Under the pieces are notes generated by a model. That model was not told where the DNA came from and searched no databases. It was given only the letters and a program-made list of their open reading frames with translations. A stretch of 64,000 nucleotides of DNA, from contig SMMW01000554.1 in assembly GCA_004794655.1 (NCBI GenBank), positions 12,255,501-12,319,500 of the forward strand, given 5' to 3'. A program made the position numbers and the translations under genes. The DNA is from Marisa cornuarietis. Taxonomy: Eukaryota > Mollusca > Gastropoda > Architaenioglossa > Ampullariidae. This document shows positions 1 through 11,432 of the stretch, piece by piece (position 1 is the stretch's first letter; the number at the start of each line of letters is the position of its first letter).

Positions 1-104
1 GTGGTCGTTCATGGTCTTCTCTGGGTCCCTCCCATCCTCTTTAACCCTGTGTGTGTTTGTGTACAAAGGTGCATTTTATGCCTAGCCTAAAAGGTGTGCT
101 TATG

Positions 105-185
105 TGCCTGTACATAAAGCTCTTTGAGCCCAGATTTGGTGGTGCAGAAAGGCACTATATAAATGTATTATATTATTGTAATTAT
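105..185 (+). repeat. Retroposon 3' tail (LINE/SINE-like) in R3HDM intron
   Basis: The stretch reads as a typical 3' end of an invertebrate non-LTR retroposon: a run like 'agctctttgagccc', then 'ggcactatataaatgtatta', passing into AT-rich simple sequence. No coding part is visible. It lies in the intron before the first visible R3HDM exon; positions 1-470 otherwise hold nothing I recognise. The family cannot be named from this alone. Confidence 0.45.
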
Positions 186-471
186 TGTTAAATTTGTCTT
201 TTTTGTATTTAGCTTTAATTGCATTAGTGTAATTGTGTACATCTTTGCATGCCATAAAGTAGACTCACTTAATGTCAGTATTGTAAATGTGTGTTGATAT
301 AAGGATTAATGTGAGCATGACTAAGATGTCTTACATATTGTTAATGATGTTCTTGGTAAAAGATTTTGGAACCATTATTGGCTTGCCAGTGTGACATATC
401 TAGTTTCTGCCTATCCTTACAAGACAAGAGAAGAAAGGAGCTTTGTAAATGATTTCTTGTGCAATTTACAG

Positions 472-3400
472 AGATGATGCCAGTTGCAATGCAAACAAAA
501 GTGGGCTCATGAACAGAGAATGGAGTAGCACAGACTCCTCGGGCTATGGTACAGAAGATGGACAACGCCGAGTGCCTCGAGGCTATATTGCCAAATCAAA
601 TAGCTATGGTGGCAACCCAGCCATTCACCTTGATCCTTTGAACCTTCGTACCCGCAGTCTTTCCAAAGCAGGTAGTTTGCCAACAGCAAAGAAAAAAAAA
701 ATCTATTTGGATGCCTTTTTTATAGTTTTTTTTAAATACTAATTTTTAACCAGTTTCTGTTGTTGCATATGCACCATTGTTCTAAAGTAGTTTAAGTCAT
801 TGCAAATTATTAAATAAGTCTTTTTGTGAAATGTGCAGATTCTATACAAAGTGGACATTATGAAGGTCTGCCAGTGCGACCTGGTAAACTGACTGCTACC
901 TCTCCAGAACATTCAGACCAGTCCCCGCTGTCACGCTGTAGTTCTACTGATGTGTCTCATTCACCTAGTCATGGTATGTATTGCATTATCCACCGTGATG
1001 TACAGTGCATTCCACTTTATATGCATACCACCCATGCTATAAATTAAACCTGATCTACTAAATGTAGGATCTGGACCGGATATGCATATGGTTAAATAGG
1101 TCACAGACATATAAGTTGTGGGCATTGTATTTGAATTTAACTAACCTTTTTTTTAAATTTGGTAAAATGTTTTTTCTCTAATCGATGTTTTTTTTTTTTT
1201 TTACACCAGTTCTTGCTTGTCTTACAGTTGGAAAAGTGCAAGCTCTAGCTCTGAATTTGATTCATATTGCCTATAGTACATAAATGCTTGTCAAATAAGA
1301 TCTGTGAGAATTTCTTGTGTGTTGATGTGTGCAGCTCATTAGCAAATCGTGATTATAAAATGAAGTGGTTGCTGGTGTAGGCTCATAAAGTCTCTTAGTT
1401 AAGATGGTACTTGTTGGCTTTTTGTTTCTACCCATTTCCTCTGGTTCTTGCCAACACACACACACACACACACTTAATTTTCGAGGTTAGTATGTTAATT
1501 TGTTAGAAAAAAATGTTGTAGCCAGTTCATATTTATTGGAAGTTTGTTTTTTAATGGCATTTGCTGGTATTTGTGAGAAATAGGAGAAAGAGGGGTTGGG
1601 TTCCATCTTTGCAACCACTAGACCAATGGGTCATGTCCATTTGTTTTTTCTAAAACCAGGATGAAAAAGCCAAGTTCTTTGTGCAGATAAAAAAAAGCAA
1701 AGATTTAGACAAAGGGCCAATGTGCTTTCTATCAGTTCTGTTTGTGTGAACTTCTTTGCGGCTGCGGAAGGAAATGTCTCGTATTGTGTGATATACACGT
1801 ACTGTACTTGCTAAGTCTTTTCTTAATTCTGTGATCAATGCTGTGGCTGGTAGTGGAAGACTGTATTGTGCTCCATCCAGGGTTTGTCAGTGGGACAGGC
1901 CCCTCCTACCCGGTGCTTGTGGCTACTGATCCAGCCACCATTCCACCTGGAAGCATGGTGGTCAATCCACAGACATGTTAGTACCCTTCTCTGTCTTTTT
2001 ATTGTTGCTTATATTTGCAGCAGCCCATTTTTCTCTAGAAATAGCTAGTCGCTCTGACTTGGCTTGGTCAAAACCAGCTACTTCCAGTAGTTGCATGTTG
2101 CCTTGTCTCCCTTTAACACATTGTAATTGTAAATTATTTTCTTTTCCCTTTATTCCCCCCTTTCTCTTGGGGTTTCCAAAGATTGATATTTTAATGTCTG
2201 AAGTGTAATTGTATGCATGTACATAAGGCGCCCATGTATACTTTTAAATTGTAATAAGCATATGTGAGTATGTGTCATCTGTTTCCCAGCCTTCTGCCAG
2301 CATCAGAGCTTTGAGTGTTTTAGTTTGTTCCATCACCAGTTTTGGCTCTTGTATATATAAACTATAACTATGCACCTTTAAACCAGTTCATCAGTCCTTC
2401 TATACAATAGTCTGTATATGAGAGGATTGTCATTCAATGCTCAACAGTAAATAGTAAGAATTAGTTTTGGGACTTATGCAAAGTGGCTTGAAAGGGAGAG
2501 TCCCTTTCCACCTACAGTTCATGTAGTCATTAAGACAACCAGCAACCAGATAGCACAGTTCATTTAATTATTAACATTTTTCATCTTGGGGTCAATTAAA
2601 GAATGATTGTTTTGGTCGTTGCTTTTGTCTTACTAAGTAGTAAATGGATTTGGGCCCAGGCCGCCTTAATTTTATTGTTATACATTTGGTCTGTGCATTT
2701 TGAAGCTTTTGAATTATGAAAATGATTATAAAATTATAAACGTGTTGTGAGCCTTCTTACCTAGTTATTCTAACGTGGGATCTTTAAAGATTTTTGCTAA
2801 AAATCTGAACATGTATGATAAGAAAACAAGCCTAAGTCTCTTTGGGTGTGTATAAAATCATTTAAGCATATTAAAGAGAGAAAAATAGTCCTGATTATTT
2901 TTTTCTTATGCTCACATTACCATGCATTTGTTAAGGTTTCTAATGTTAGGTGACATTTGAGAAAATTATGCAGCCAGATTTAATTCATGTTTGGTGGATC
3001 CAGCATGCTAAAACTCAGGTTTGTTGTGAGCCAGCTTAACATATCACTTCAACATCAAACTGAGTGGGAATGTTAGTTTTTCAGTTTCTTTGCAGTGAGT
3101 TTATTAAAGCTGTCCTGTTTTTGGTTGTTTTTTTTTTTAAAGGACTATTTGCATGAATCTGAGCCAACATTTTCCAGCAGATTTTTATCCTTTACAATAA
3201 CTGTCATAAATCATTTATTTCCCAGGGTAGCAAACTATAAGGAATATTTGTAAAGGACTACAGAGGCACCACAGTCTAGCTGCTCACTGTTGATTATGTC
3301 TCTCACTTGCTTTTTCTTTTTCAGCATTGACTTTCCTACTGTTTTGTTGCTTCATTGTGCCCAATATTTGAAAGCAGTGTTTTGGCTAAAACAGGGCTGA

Positions 3401-6400
3401 GTTCATTTATTGATGCTTTTGTAAAGTACTTTTTCATGTTTCTTATTTTCCTTCGCCCCCTTTTTTGTTTTTGTAACAGATGATCATCGTGATTATGATG
3501 ATAACAAAAAATATACATTCATTTTACTGCCCTGGTTTGCCACATTGCACTTTACCTTTTTATGTTATAATTTCACATTCACATTTAACCTAGCTTACAA
3601 TGCTCACCAAGTTCTGGGGAAGCAGTGCATGGTATGCGCTGTTTAAATAGCATGCACATACCGTTCATTATTCCTCTCAGTGCTTTATAAGGAGTAATGG
3701 GTGCTGGTGCTGGTGCTGGAGAAAGATGTTGGAAAGGAAGTGGATGCGCAAGCATGCACAGTTGAGAGTGCTTATGAGCTTATTTTCCTATTTTTGTAAA
3801 TTATTATGTTATTATGCGAACTGTATTTACTAACAGTTCTGTGAACTTCATGCTACTTTGCATACAATGTGCTATGACTGTCATTCGTCTGGATTAATTT
3901 GTGATGCTTGCTTAAATTTTTTTCTTAAATATCATAAAAAAAGAGATAAAGAGGCCAGTGAAGTATTCTCTGTGATGTCAGTTTGAACTGCAGTAAAGTT
4001 TAGATGACACTGGTAGTTGTGCAGATGGGTTTATCTACCATTTAAAATAAATCTGAACTGAAAAAGGGCAACTTGACCACAGAGTGGTGTAGTTGCATTA
4101 CCATTGGTCCTTGCCCTATGACATGGCAGTTTTAGTTGTAACTGCCATACATCTTTCGAGGTAACATGGCGTTTTCTAAATTCATTAAGCTGTCTGTTGC
4201 ATTAAGGTTTATTGCTGCTGTCTGTGCATCTTTTTGCTGACTTTTTGAGGAACGTTTTGTTAACTATTTAATATCTCATTTGTCTTAAAGAAAAGACATT
4301 AATCATCACATGAACTTTAGTTTTCAATTAAGAGCTTACCCCTTTGCTTTGTTGCTAGCAATGTTTGGTGGGGATAAAGAGTAATCAAGTTGCTTTTATT
4401 TTACAGTACAGCCACATATGAATCCTGATGGCTCCATCTACCGTTACAATCCTAATGAACCCCCACCCTGGCTTGTTAGCAGCAACACACCACAGCAGCC
4501 TCCAAACTGCAGTCTTATATACCCTGCAAATGTGCAATATCAGGTGAGGCTTTATTCCTGTAGTGTTTTACATGACACTTGTGCTTGTGCATGCACACAC
4601 ACACAATCACTTCTTTGGTTATGTATGTTTAAGTAGATACACATAAGAATTGTACATATGTAACTTTATTTATTGAGGGACAGAAAGGAAATGACATCAT
4701 CCAATTTGCATTGATACAGTTATAAGAATCTTTATTGGCACTAATGGATGTCAATTTAGTGCCTTTTCCCCTCGCCCCCTCAACCCCTTAGTTCTGACAG
4801 TTTATACATTCTCACAGGTAACGTGACATAGAATGCCATATGAGGTGAAACGGCGCTGTCGCACTGGCTCGCACTTAACATGCACTCTCTTTGAAAGCAG
4901 GACACAGCAGATTTGTGCAACCGCTTCAGTGGTATAACAGTGGGTATGCCAGTGGAAGGAACTGTGGAAAGTCAGCATGTAGTCCCCTTACATCATCATC
5001 AGCAGCAGCAACAACCACAATCTCTACAGCACCAGCACCATCCACTGCTGGTTTCTCCATCTTTGACTCAGCCACTACCATCTCACCAGCAGTATCCTGT
5101 TAGCCACACACAGTTTTCTGCAATGCAGGTTTGAAGCATAGATTTCTGGGGTTTTTTCTAGATGAATGCAAATATAATACCGAAAAGAAGGTAGCCATAA
5201 ATATGTAGGTAGAATCTTATCAGTGATAGTATTATAAACAAACAAAACTACTATACTTTTATATAGTTAAGATAATGAGACCGTGCAGCTTGAAAGTCTT
5301 TAATGATGAGGTCGGAGTTGGAAAACGTGGAAAAAACTTTCTTTACATGCCTTTATTTTAACAAAATTTCAGAACATGCATTCTACAGACCATTGGTATC
5401 TTGTTGTTTGCCTTTTTCCAGGCTCCATACTACAGTAACCCTCAGATTTTAACAGGTCAACCAGTCCGATACATCTCCTACATACCTGGTCACAACACAG
5501 CTGTTGATGCTCAGGGACAATCATTTTCCCTGTCCAACCCTGGCACAAGCAGTATACCATCTGGGATTGTCAGCTACAGTGTGCACCCACAGCCCCAAAA
5601 CTACTCAGGTGTTTTTATGTCAGCCAACTCCTCAATGCAAACCAGTATCCCAGATCAAACTAGCATCGGGCCAAACACAGCATATGCACAGACAATTTTT
5701 ACTGGTCCTTTAGGTGAGAGCAATGGCAGCGGAAGTCCATACTCTATACCTTACGTGCCAGCAAATGGTGTGTACTCATACACCACCTACAACCCTGCAG
5801 GCAACAGTGTTGGTACTGGACAGGTTGGTCCTGCTGGGGCCTTCTATGGAGGCCCACCACAATCGTCATCACCACAGCTAAGTTTTGCAGGGTTTGCACC
5901 TGGTCCAGGTAGCCAGTCCACCTTGCGTCCTGCCACCCCACCTAGTCAGCTTCACCACGCTCATGGACTGACAGTCAGCATTGCACAGCCACTGAGTTAC
6001 CACAGCCAGCAGGGCGCAGGAACAGGCCTAGGGACTGGCATCGGGGGTATCAGTGGTCACATCTCACACCATACAGTTTCATCACCAACACAGTTTCATC
6101 CTGGGACAGTCTTTTCCTCTTCTCCCCAGTTTCCAGGACAGGTGCGTCCTGTAGGGCAGGTGGTGCAAATGCCTGTTGGTGCCAGCACCAGTGTGGCTGC
6201 GGCAGGCCCTGCCTCTGGCCATGCTGTACCACACAGTCACCACCCTACACACCACAGTGCACCACCACTACACCACTCACAGTCCTTCCCAGTTCTGCGC
6301 GCTGGACCTGCCAACACTAATGCCACTTCCAATACCACACATTTGAGCATGAATCCTGCGACCAACGGGACTCCCACCCCACCACAGCAAGTTGGGCCCA

Positions 6401-9400
6401 GCCCACATCAAGTGATGCCCATCAAGACTATGTCCATGGGGTGCATACGACCACATGGAGGTGCATCAACACCAGATAAAGACAGCCTGGGGGTGGGCAT
6501 GGGTATCCCCGGAGTCACCACTTTCATCCCTGGGATCAATCAGACGACAGCAATGCAGTTTCCTGCACAGATTGTAGCTTCAGGAATCCGCCCTGCACAG
6601 CAAGGTTTGAACATGTGAATTTACTGCTAAAATTGCAGCTAATGGCTTGTGTTGAGAATTTTATTGTTCCTTTAAATGGTGAAAAAATAAATGCCGGATA
6701 TTAAATGCTTACTTCTGTTAGTTTTTGTTTTATCTCACATTACACCATTTCGAGTTGCTCCTTCAAATTGCTTTAAGATTTTAGATAATAAGAAAAATCA
6801 TATTAAAATATTTATTATATATTATTATTATATAGTACATATTTTAAAATATTAGGTTGATATTGCTACTTAATCGTCGCCAAAATGTGCATCTTTTTTG
6901 TAACACTACCTTTGCATGCATATCAGCTAAGCTTTTATACGCTTTTAAAGTCACTGCCACTTTTACAAGAGGTTGTTTATTTATGTGATCCTACTAGTAG
7001 GTTGCATGATTTAAAAAAAAAATGGGTGACACTGCAGCCAAACACACAATGCTTTTGTGTTAGTTACTTGAAATGTTAAGGTATTTCATATTGAATGAAT
7101 TTCTTGTGTAAGCTGTGTTATTAATAGCTGTTATCTTTTAGTCTTTAAAGGGATCTGGATCTATACATGCCACATGCATGGTTTCTTTGTAAAGTGCTAA
7201 GATCCCAGTGCACTTATTCTATAACTTGTAGCAAAGACATCAGATAAATGAAAAGATGAAATAAACAGGAATTTGACTGAATTAAGAGAGAAATGTTAAT
7301 TTTAAAATGTTTGATTTTTGTTTATGGTGTTGAGGTTTATTGTTTAATTAATTTAAATTTAAATATTTTTCAATTCATGACATTGTGAAGTGTATGGAAA
7401 AGGGCTTACCTGGTTCTAAATGCAGAGTTTTTCAGCTTTTGTATTTTTTCTTTTTATTTATCCTGGTTTTTGTGAACATAAATGAGCAGGAGAATATCGA
7501 ATGGTTGGAGCAGCAACCATACGGCCTCAGATTCAGCCTCTACACTTGGCACTCCCACAGCAACCAGGCCAGCCTGTCAAACATAGGTAATGTAGCCTGA
7601 TTGTCCTCAGCTATGCCCTTTCTCGTCATTTGTCACCTTGTTATACCTGGTGACCAAGTAGAGTCCTGTGTTATGTATTTTGCATGTTATTGTGATGAAC
7701 TTGGCTTGTGTGTATACTCTGTACAAACTAAAAAGGAAAAAAGCCTTTACTCCTTTTTTTGTAATTAATGACCATGAATCACACAAACACCTGCCAAGAA
7801 AAACTAGTTTGTTGCTGTATTTTTTTGTCTTGTTGCTTATATTTGAAAGACTAACAATCTGGGACTGAAAATGAAACAGACTTAAAAAGGAGATTTAACA
7901 TCTGGAAATCTTTCATGTGTACCGGTTTTAACCCTAATCTTTCTAGCTACATGTTTGTCTAGATGATTATGCTAAAATGGTATATTCGTATCTCTGTATA
8001 TATAATATGTATTCAGGTTGTGGGAGAGATACAGATTTATTGGCAATGACAGCCCATAGATATTTAGTGAAATTTTATATGGGCGCTTGATAGTGTTTGA
8101 AATAGACAGCTAACATTAACACCTTAGTGTAAGGCATTCTCACTGTAAGTGCATGTCTTTACCTCCCAAGTCTTGCCTGGTTTCTTGCCTGGTGTCAAAA
8201 TTAAACAGCCCACATTCCATTGCATGAGGACCTATTCCTGTGCCTGTAGAACCTATTTGCGCTGAGAATTGTGAAATTTGTTAACAGAAAAGGAGAATCC
8301 AGCCCAGAAGATTCTAAGGCATGGATCTCGGTCGCATTCTTGATGATGTACTAAAAACAAAAATTTGTACCTGATGCATCCTTCTGACCTTATTTGCATC
8401 TCTTCCTGTTAAACACTACCACAATGTTTCCTGTTCACGATATGCACAGAGTTCTAGAAACTTTCGAAGGATCTCAGACCCTCATCAAAAAACAAAAAAG
8501 AACTACAGATTAGAATTTTTAATATGTTGCGGAAAAAGCACACATTTCTAATATTAATATTATAATCTTGATCCTGCTTTATTTATGCTGTGATTTTGTG
8601 CATGTAAAACTAATATTTAATAAAGACAAAATTTAAACATTAATATGCATCCTAAATGCTGTTAGCATTTCAGACTCCCAGCGCCAACACTTTTTTATTT
8701 TGAGACCCCCTTTGCAAATTTCCTTCACATTATTTGGAGCTTCTTTTGTAATTAGCACATCTCTTACTGATGCGAAGCACTGCTACGGTCCTGGCCTTTT
8801 TGATGTATTGCTATAAACTGGATAGATTTTTTTTTTTAACTGTGACTAGTAATTTTTCTTTCCTGCTAATTGTTTTCTTTTTTTCTGCAAATGCATGATC
8901 ATGCTTTTAAAAGTCAGGAATAACTTAAATGTTGTTTGCTTGAGCAGAGGTGGTTGTTCTCGTCAGTCACGTACATCCAAGCGCTACCGTAGTGGTGGCA
9001 GCAGCTCTGATGTGCTGATGACACCATCCACCCCAGTGACCACTGTTGTATCAGCAGATGGAGTAGTTCAGTCAGTAGTGAACAGGTTAGTAGAATTTCT
9101 TTTTTTTTCTTGGTGACAGCAGCACTTTTCATTTAGCTTTCTTGCTTATACAAAGTGTATATTAATATCTTTTGACTAGAAGAGTTTTATAGTTTGCCTT
9201 CATCGGTAGATAATGACAGTTGTCTGTTGGCTTATTTAGCAGTGATATCAGCTTATAGTGAACAGTCACAGTTTTTCTCTGGTCTCCCTCCATCAAAATC
9301 TTACATGGTTTATCATTGTCATTATTGAAGAATATGCTAGTTGATGGATTCTTGGGAACTTTGTGATACTGAAAAGTAATGTTAACTCAAAAGTAGAACT

Positions 9401-11432
9401 CATTGCCTGTGCTATTTTATGTATCCCCTTTCCCCCACCCACAAGGGCGGTCAGGTGAGGCAACAGTTAGCACCTGTCACCAATACAGTGAGGATTGGCT
9501 CTCCTAGACTCAGATCTTGTCATATTCTTTCTCTGCATATAGCATCTGTTTACAGGACTGGCTGCTCTGCCGTGACATAGCCTTAGTTACTGGCTCATCG
9601 TAAAGCACCAATTTCCTCCTCCCCACTTTCCTAAATTCCTTGTCTATATGTAGATCCATTCTGTGCTGGTGCTGTTGCAACACCTTTAACGTGCTGTTCA
9701 GAAACCTTTATATAAAACTGCAAATCCAAGAATTATAATTTATACTAATTTTTAAAAAGCAACCTTTATGATTAAATGTTTTATGCTCATTAATGTCTTT
9801 ATCATTTACTAAGTACATTTATTTAAAAGATAGTAGGGGGACTGATTTGAAAAGTGCAGGCAGAATCAGGAAACTTAGATCATGATAGTATGGTTGATAT
9901 CAACAACCTACAAGATAGGGAAGGAACACACAAATATTATTTAATATGAAGCTTATATGCATGTTGTCTTCCGATTCATTGTGTAAATCTGTTCTAAAAC
10001 TGGTAATCCGCACAGCACCATATGTGAAGCATTCATATAGTGATTGTCAAATCTAAAGACATAGTCTATATTGTGCTAATTAATTGTCAAGGGATAGAAG
10101 CTGAAGAATTATAATCTCTCAGTCAACGTTTTCATCATTTTACCCGCTGTCTTTTCACATTGTACACTCTGTTAGAGGGAAGCAGCTGTGTCTGCCATGT
10201 GTCTGGTATATTGGACTTTGAAACACATTAATGACGCACTGAGAGACATGGGTGATGTTTTAATGTCATTTAAAAATGTGCTTTCAGCAGTTAACAGTTA
10301 TGTTTACTAACTGCAGGTTGTTTGCTCAGCTTTGAACTTTATGGTTCTATCTGAATATAGACACATTTCATTTTAGAGCACTATAGTATGATTGATATAC
10401 TTTTGGGAACTATGAAAAATGATTATTTGTCTGCAATGTCTTCAGTTTGAAAAAAAAACAACAACCCAAAACAGAAAAATATAACTATTAAAATTACAAT
10501 TTTCATTTTGATTGAGAACAGCTGAATTAGGGGAGGTAAGTATCCTCTGCTCTAGGACTCCTAAACTAAAGGCTATCTCCCCTAATTCGGCCTTTATAAG
10601 GAATACAGCCAAAAAACAAAAGTGATAACAATTCAAAAAGGCTAAAGTTTTTAAAATATAAGTGTGAGGGGTACTCTTGGAAAACACCAAGGCACCTCAC
10701 ACTTTTATATTTTAAGTTATATGTATTAAACAAAATCCTGAGACCTAATGCAAAAATGTATTACCCTTTTTAGAGCAATTTAACTATAAGTGTGTTTTGC
10801 ATGTTTTTCATTAAATGCACAAATCCTAGTGACACAACTGTAATGATCCATTTAAAAATTTGTGACCACCAAGTATATCAACCAATTAAAGATGACATAT
10901 TACAGAATAGGCATATAATGTTCACACATTTGATAATATGGCATGAACACTTACTGTATTAAACATGTGCCTAAAGGTTTTTGCAATCCCAAAAGGGGAA
11001 AGACATTTAGGTGTAAACTAAAAAACTGGTTTCTTTTGTTACAGACATGATTCCATTGGTTTTTTTAGATTGCTGGGGGAAGTCTGCTGTTATCTGTGTA
11101 ATATGAATTGCTGTTCACAAGTTAACATTTTTAATGGAATATGTATGCTTTGTTATTATTTAAGTCTTATGCTTGCTGTTTCAGGCAGTGATTGGTGCAT
11201 GACAGCTCTCAGAACAGGAACAAAGATCTCATCTTTCTCGGCGTCTTGCATTATTTAATGTAGATCTGAAATGGATTGCCGCCATCAGCAGAGTCTCATT
11301 AAAAAAAGACTGGGCATTGCAGAGGGCTACACAGACAACACCATAGTCATCATTCAGAGTTCTGAGCACAGTCATCCCTATCTTCACTTAGACATCAAGC
11401 CACTCACTACATCTAAGCTGCAGCAGCATTGA
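472..11432 (+). CDS. R3H domain-containing protein (R3HDM1/R3HDM2/ARPP21 family), C-terminal part
   Basis: Partial gene entering from the left edge. Exons with matching phases: 472-671, 839-973, 1881-1976, 4407-4543, 4901-5128, 5422-6604, 7490-7586, 8948-9085, then a less certain last exon ending at a TGA at 11430-11432 (start about 11185 or 11264). Known family: cytoplasmic RNA-binding proteins with R3H and SUZ domains followed by a long low-complexity P/Q/S/Y-rich tail. The R3H domain would lie upstream of the window. Seen here: the post-SUZ 'RDDAS' start, 'WSSTDSSG', the conserved 'PPGSMVVNPQT...MNPDGS' block, a 'D.L..RF' motif, a His/Gln run near 5000-5030, and a large Pro/Ser/Gly/His-rich exon of 394 codons. 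The basic 'SRQSRTSKRYRSGG' exon precedes the expected conserved C-terminal region. Exons up to 9085 are firm; the last one is not. No frame breaks in the first eight exons. Confidence 0.82.
974..1880 (+). other. R3HDM intron
   Basis: GT (974) to AG (1880). AT-rich, with a short (CA)n run at about 1453-1473 and a T tract near 1190. No exon or mobile element recognised. Confidence 0.7.
1977..4406 (+). other. R3HDM intron (2.4 kb)
   Basis: Starts GTTAGT and ends TTACAG. The phase joins a final T of the 1881-1976 exon to TA of the next, giving 'NPQT-L-QPHMNPDGS', as in the family. I see no coding sequence, RNA gene or recognisable repeat inside. Confidence 0.75.
6605..6691 (+). promoter_or_regulatory. 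Possible alternative end: intron-retained stop and AATAAA
   Basis: If the donor at 6605 is not used, the large exon reads on to a TGA at 6616-6618, adding only four residues after the normal splice point. A perfect AATAAA follows at 6686-6691, about 70 bases past the stop. This is the layout of an alternative terminal exon using intronic polyadenylation and would give a protein lacking the basic C-terminal exons. Inference only; there is no transcript evidence. Confidence 0.4.
6692..8947 (+). other. R3HDM introns around the 7490-7586 exon
   Basis: Two introns flank a small exon whose chosen frame reads '...MVGAATIRPQIQPLHLAL...', the only frame whose phase joins both neighbours without a stop. 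Apart from AT-rich filler and a T tract before 8940, nothing is recognised. Confidence 0.6.
9086..11184 (+). other. R3HDM last intron (probable)
   Basis: Starts at the GTTAGT donor after 'VVQSVVN'. No exon-like open frame with matching phase and no recognised mobile element. A short mirrored pair near 10505-10590 ('gaacagctgaattagggga' against 'tcccctaattcggcc') suggests a small inverted repeat. The acceptor is either a CAG near 11184 or a TAG at 11261-11263 after a pyrimidine-rich stretch. Confidence 0.45.
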
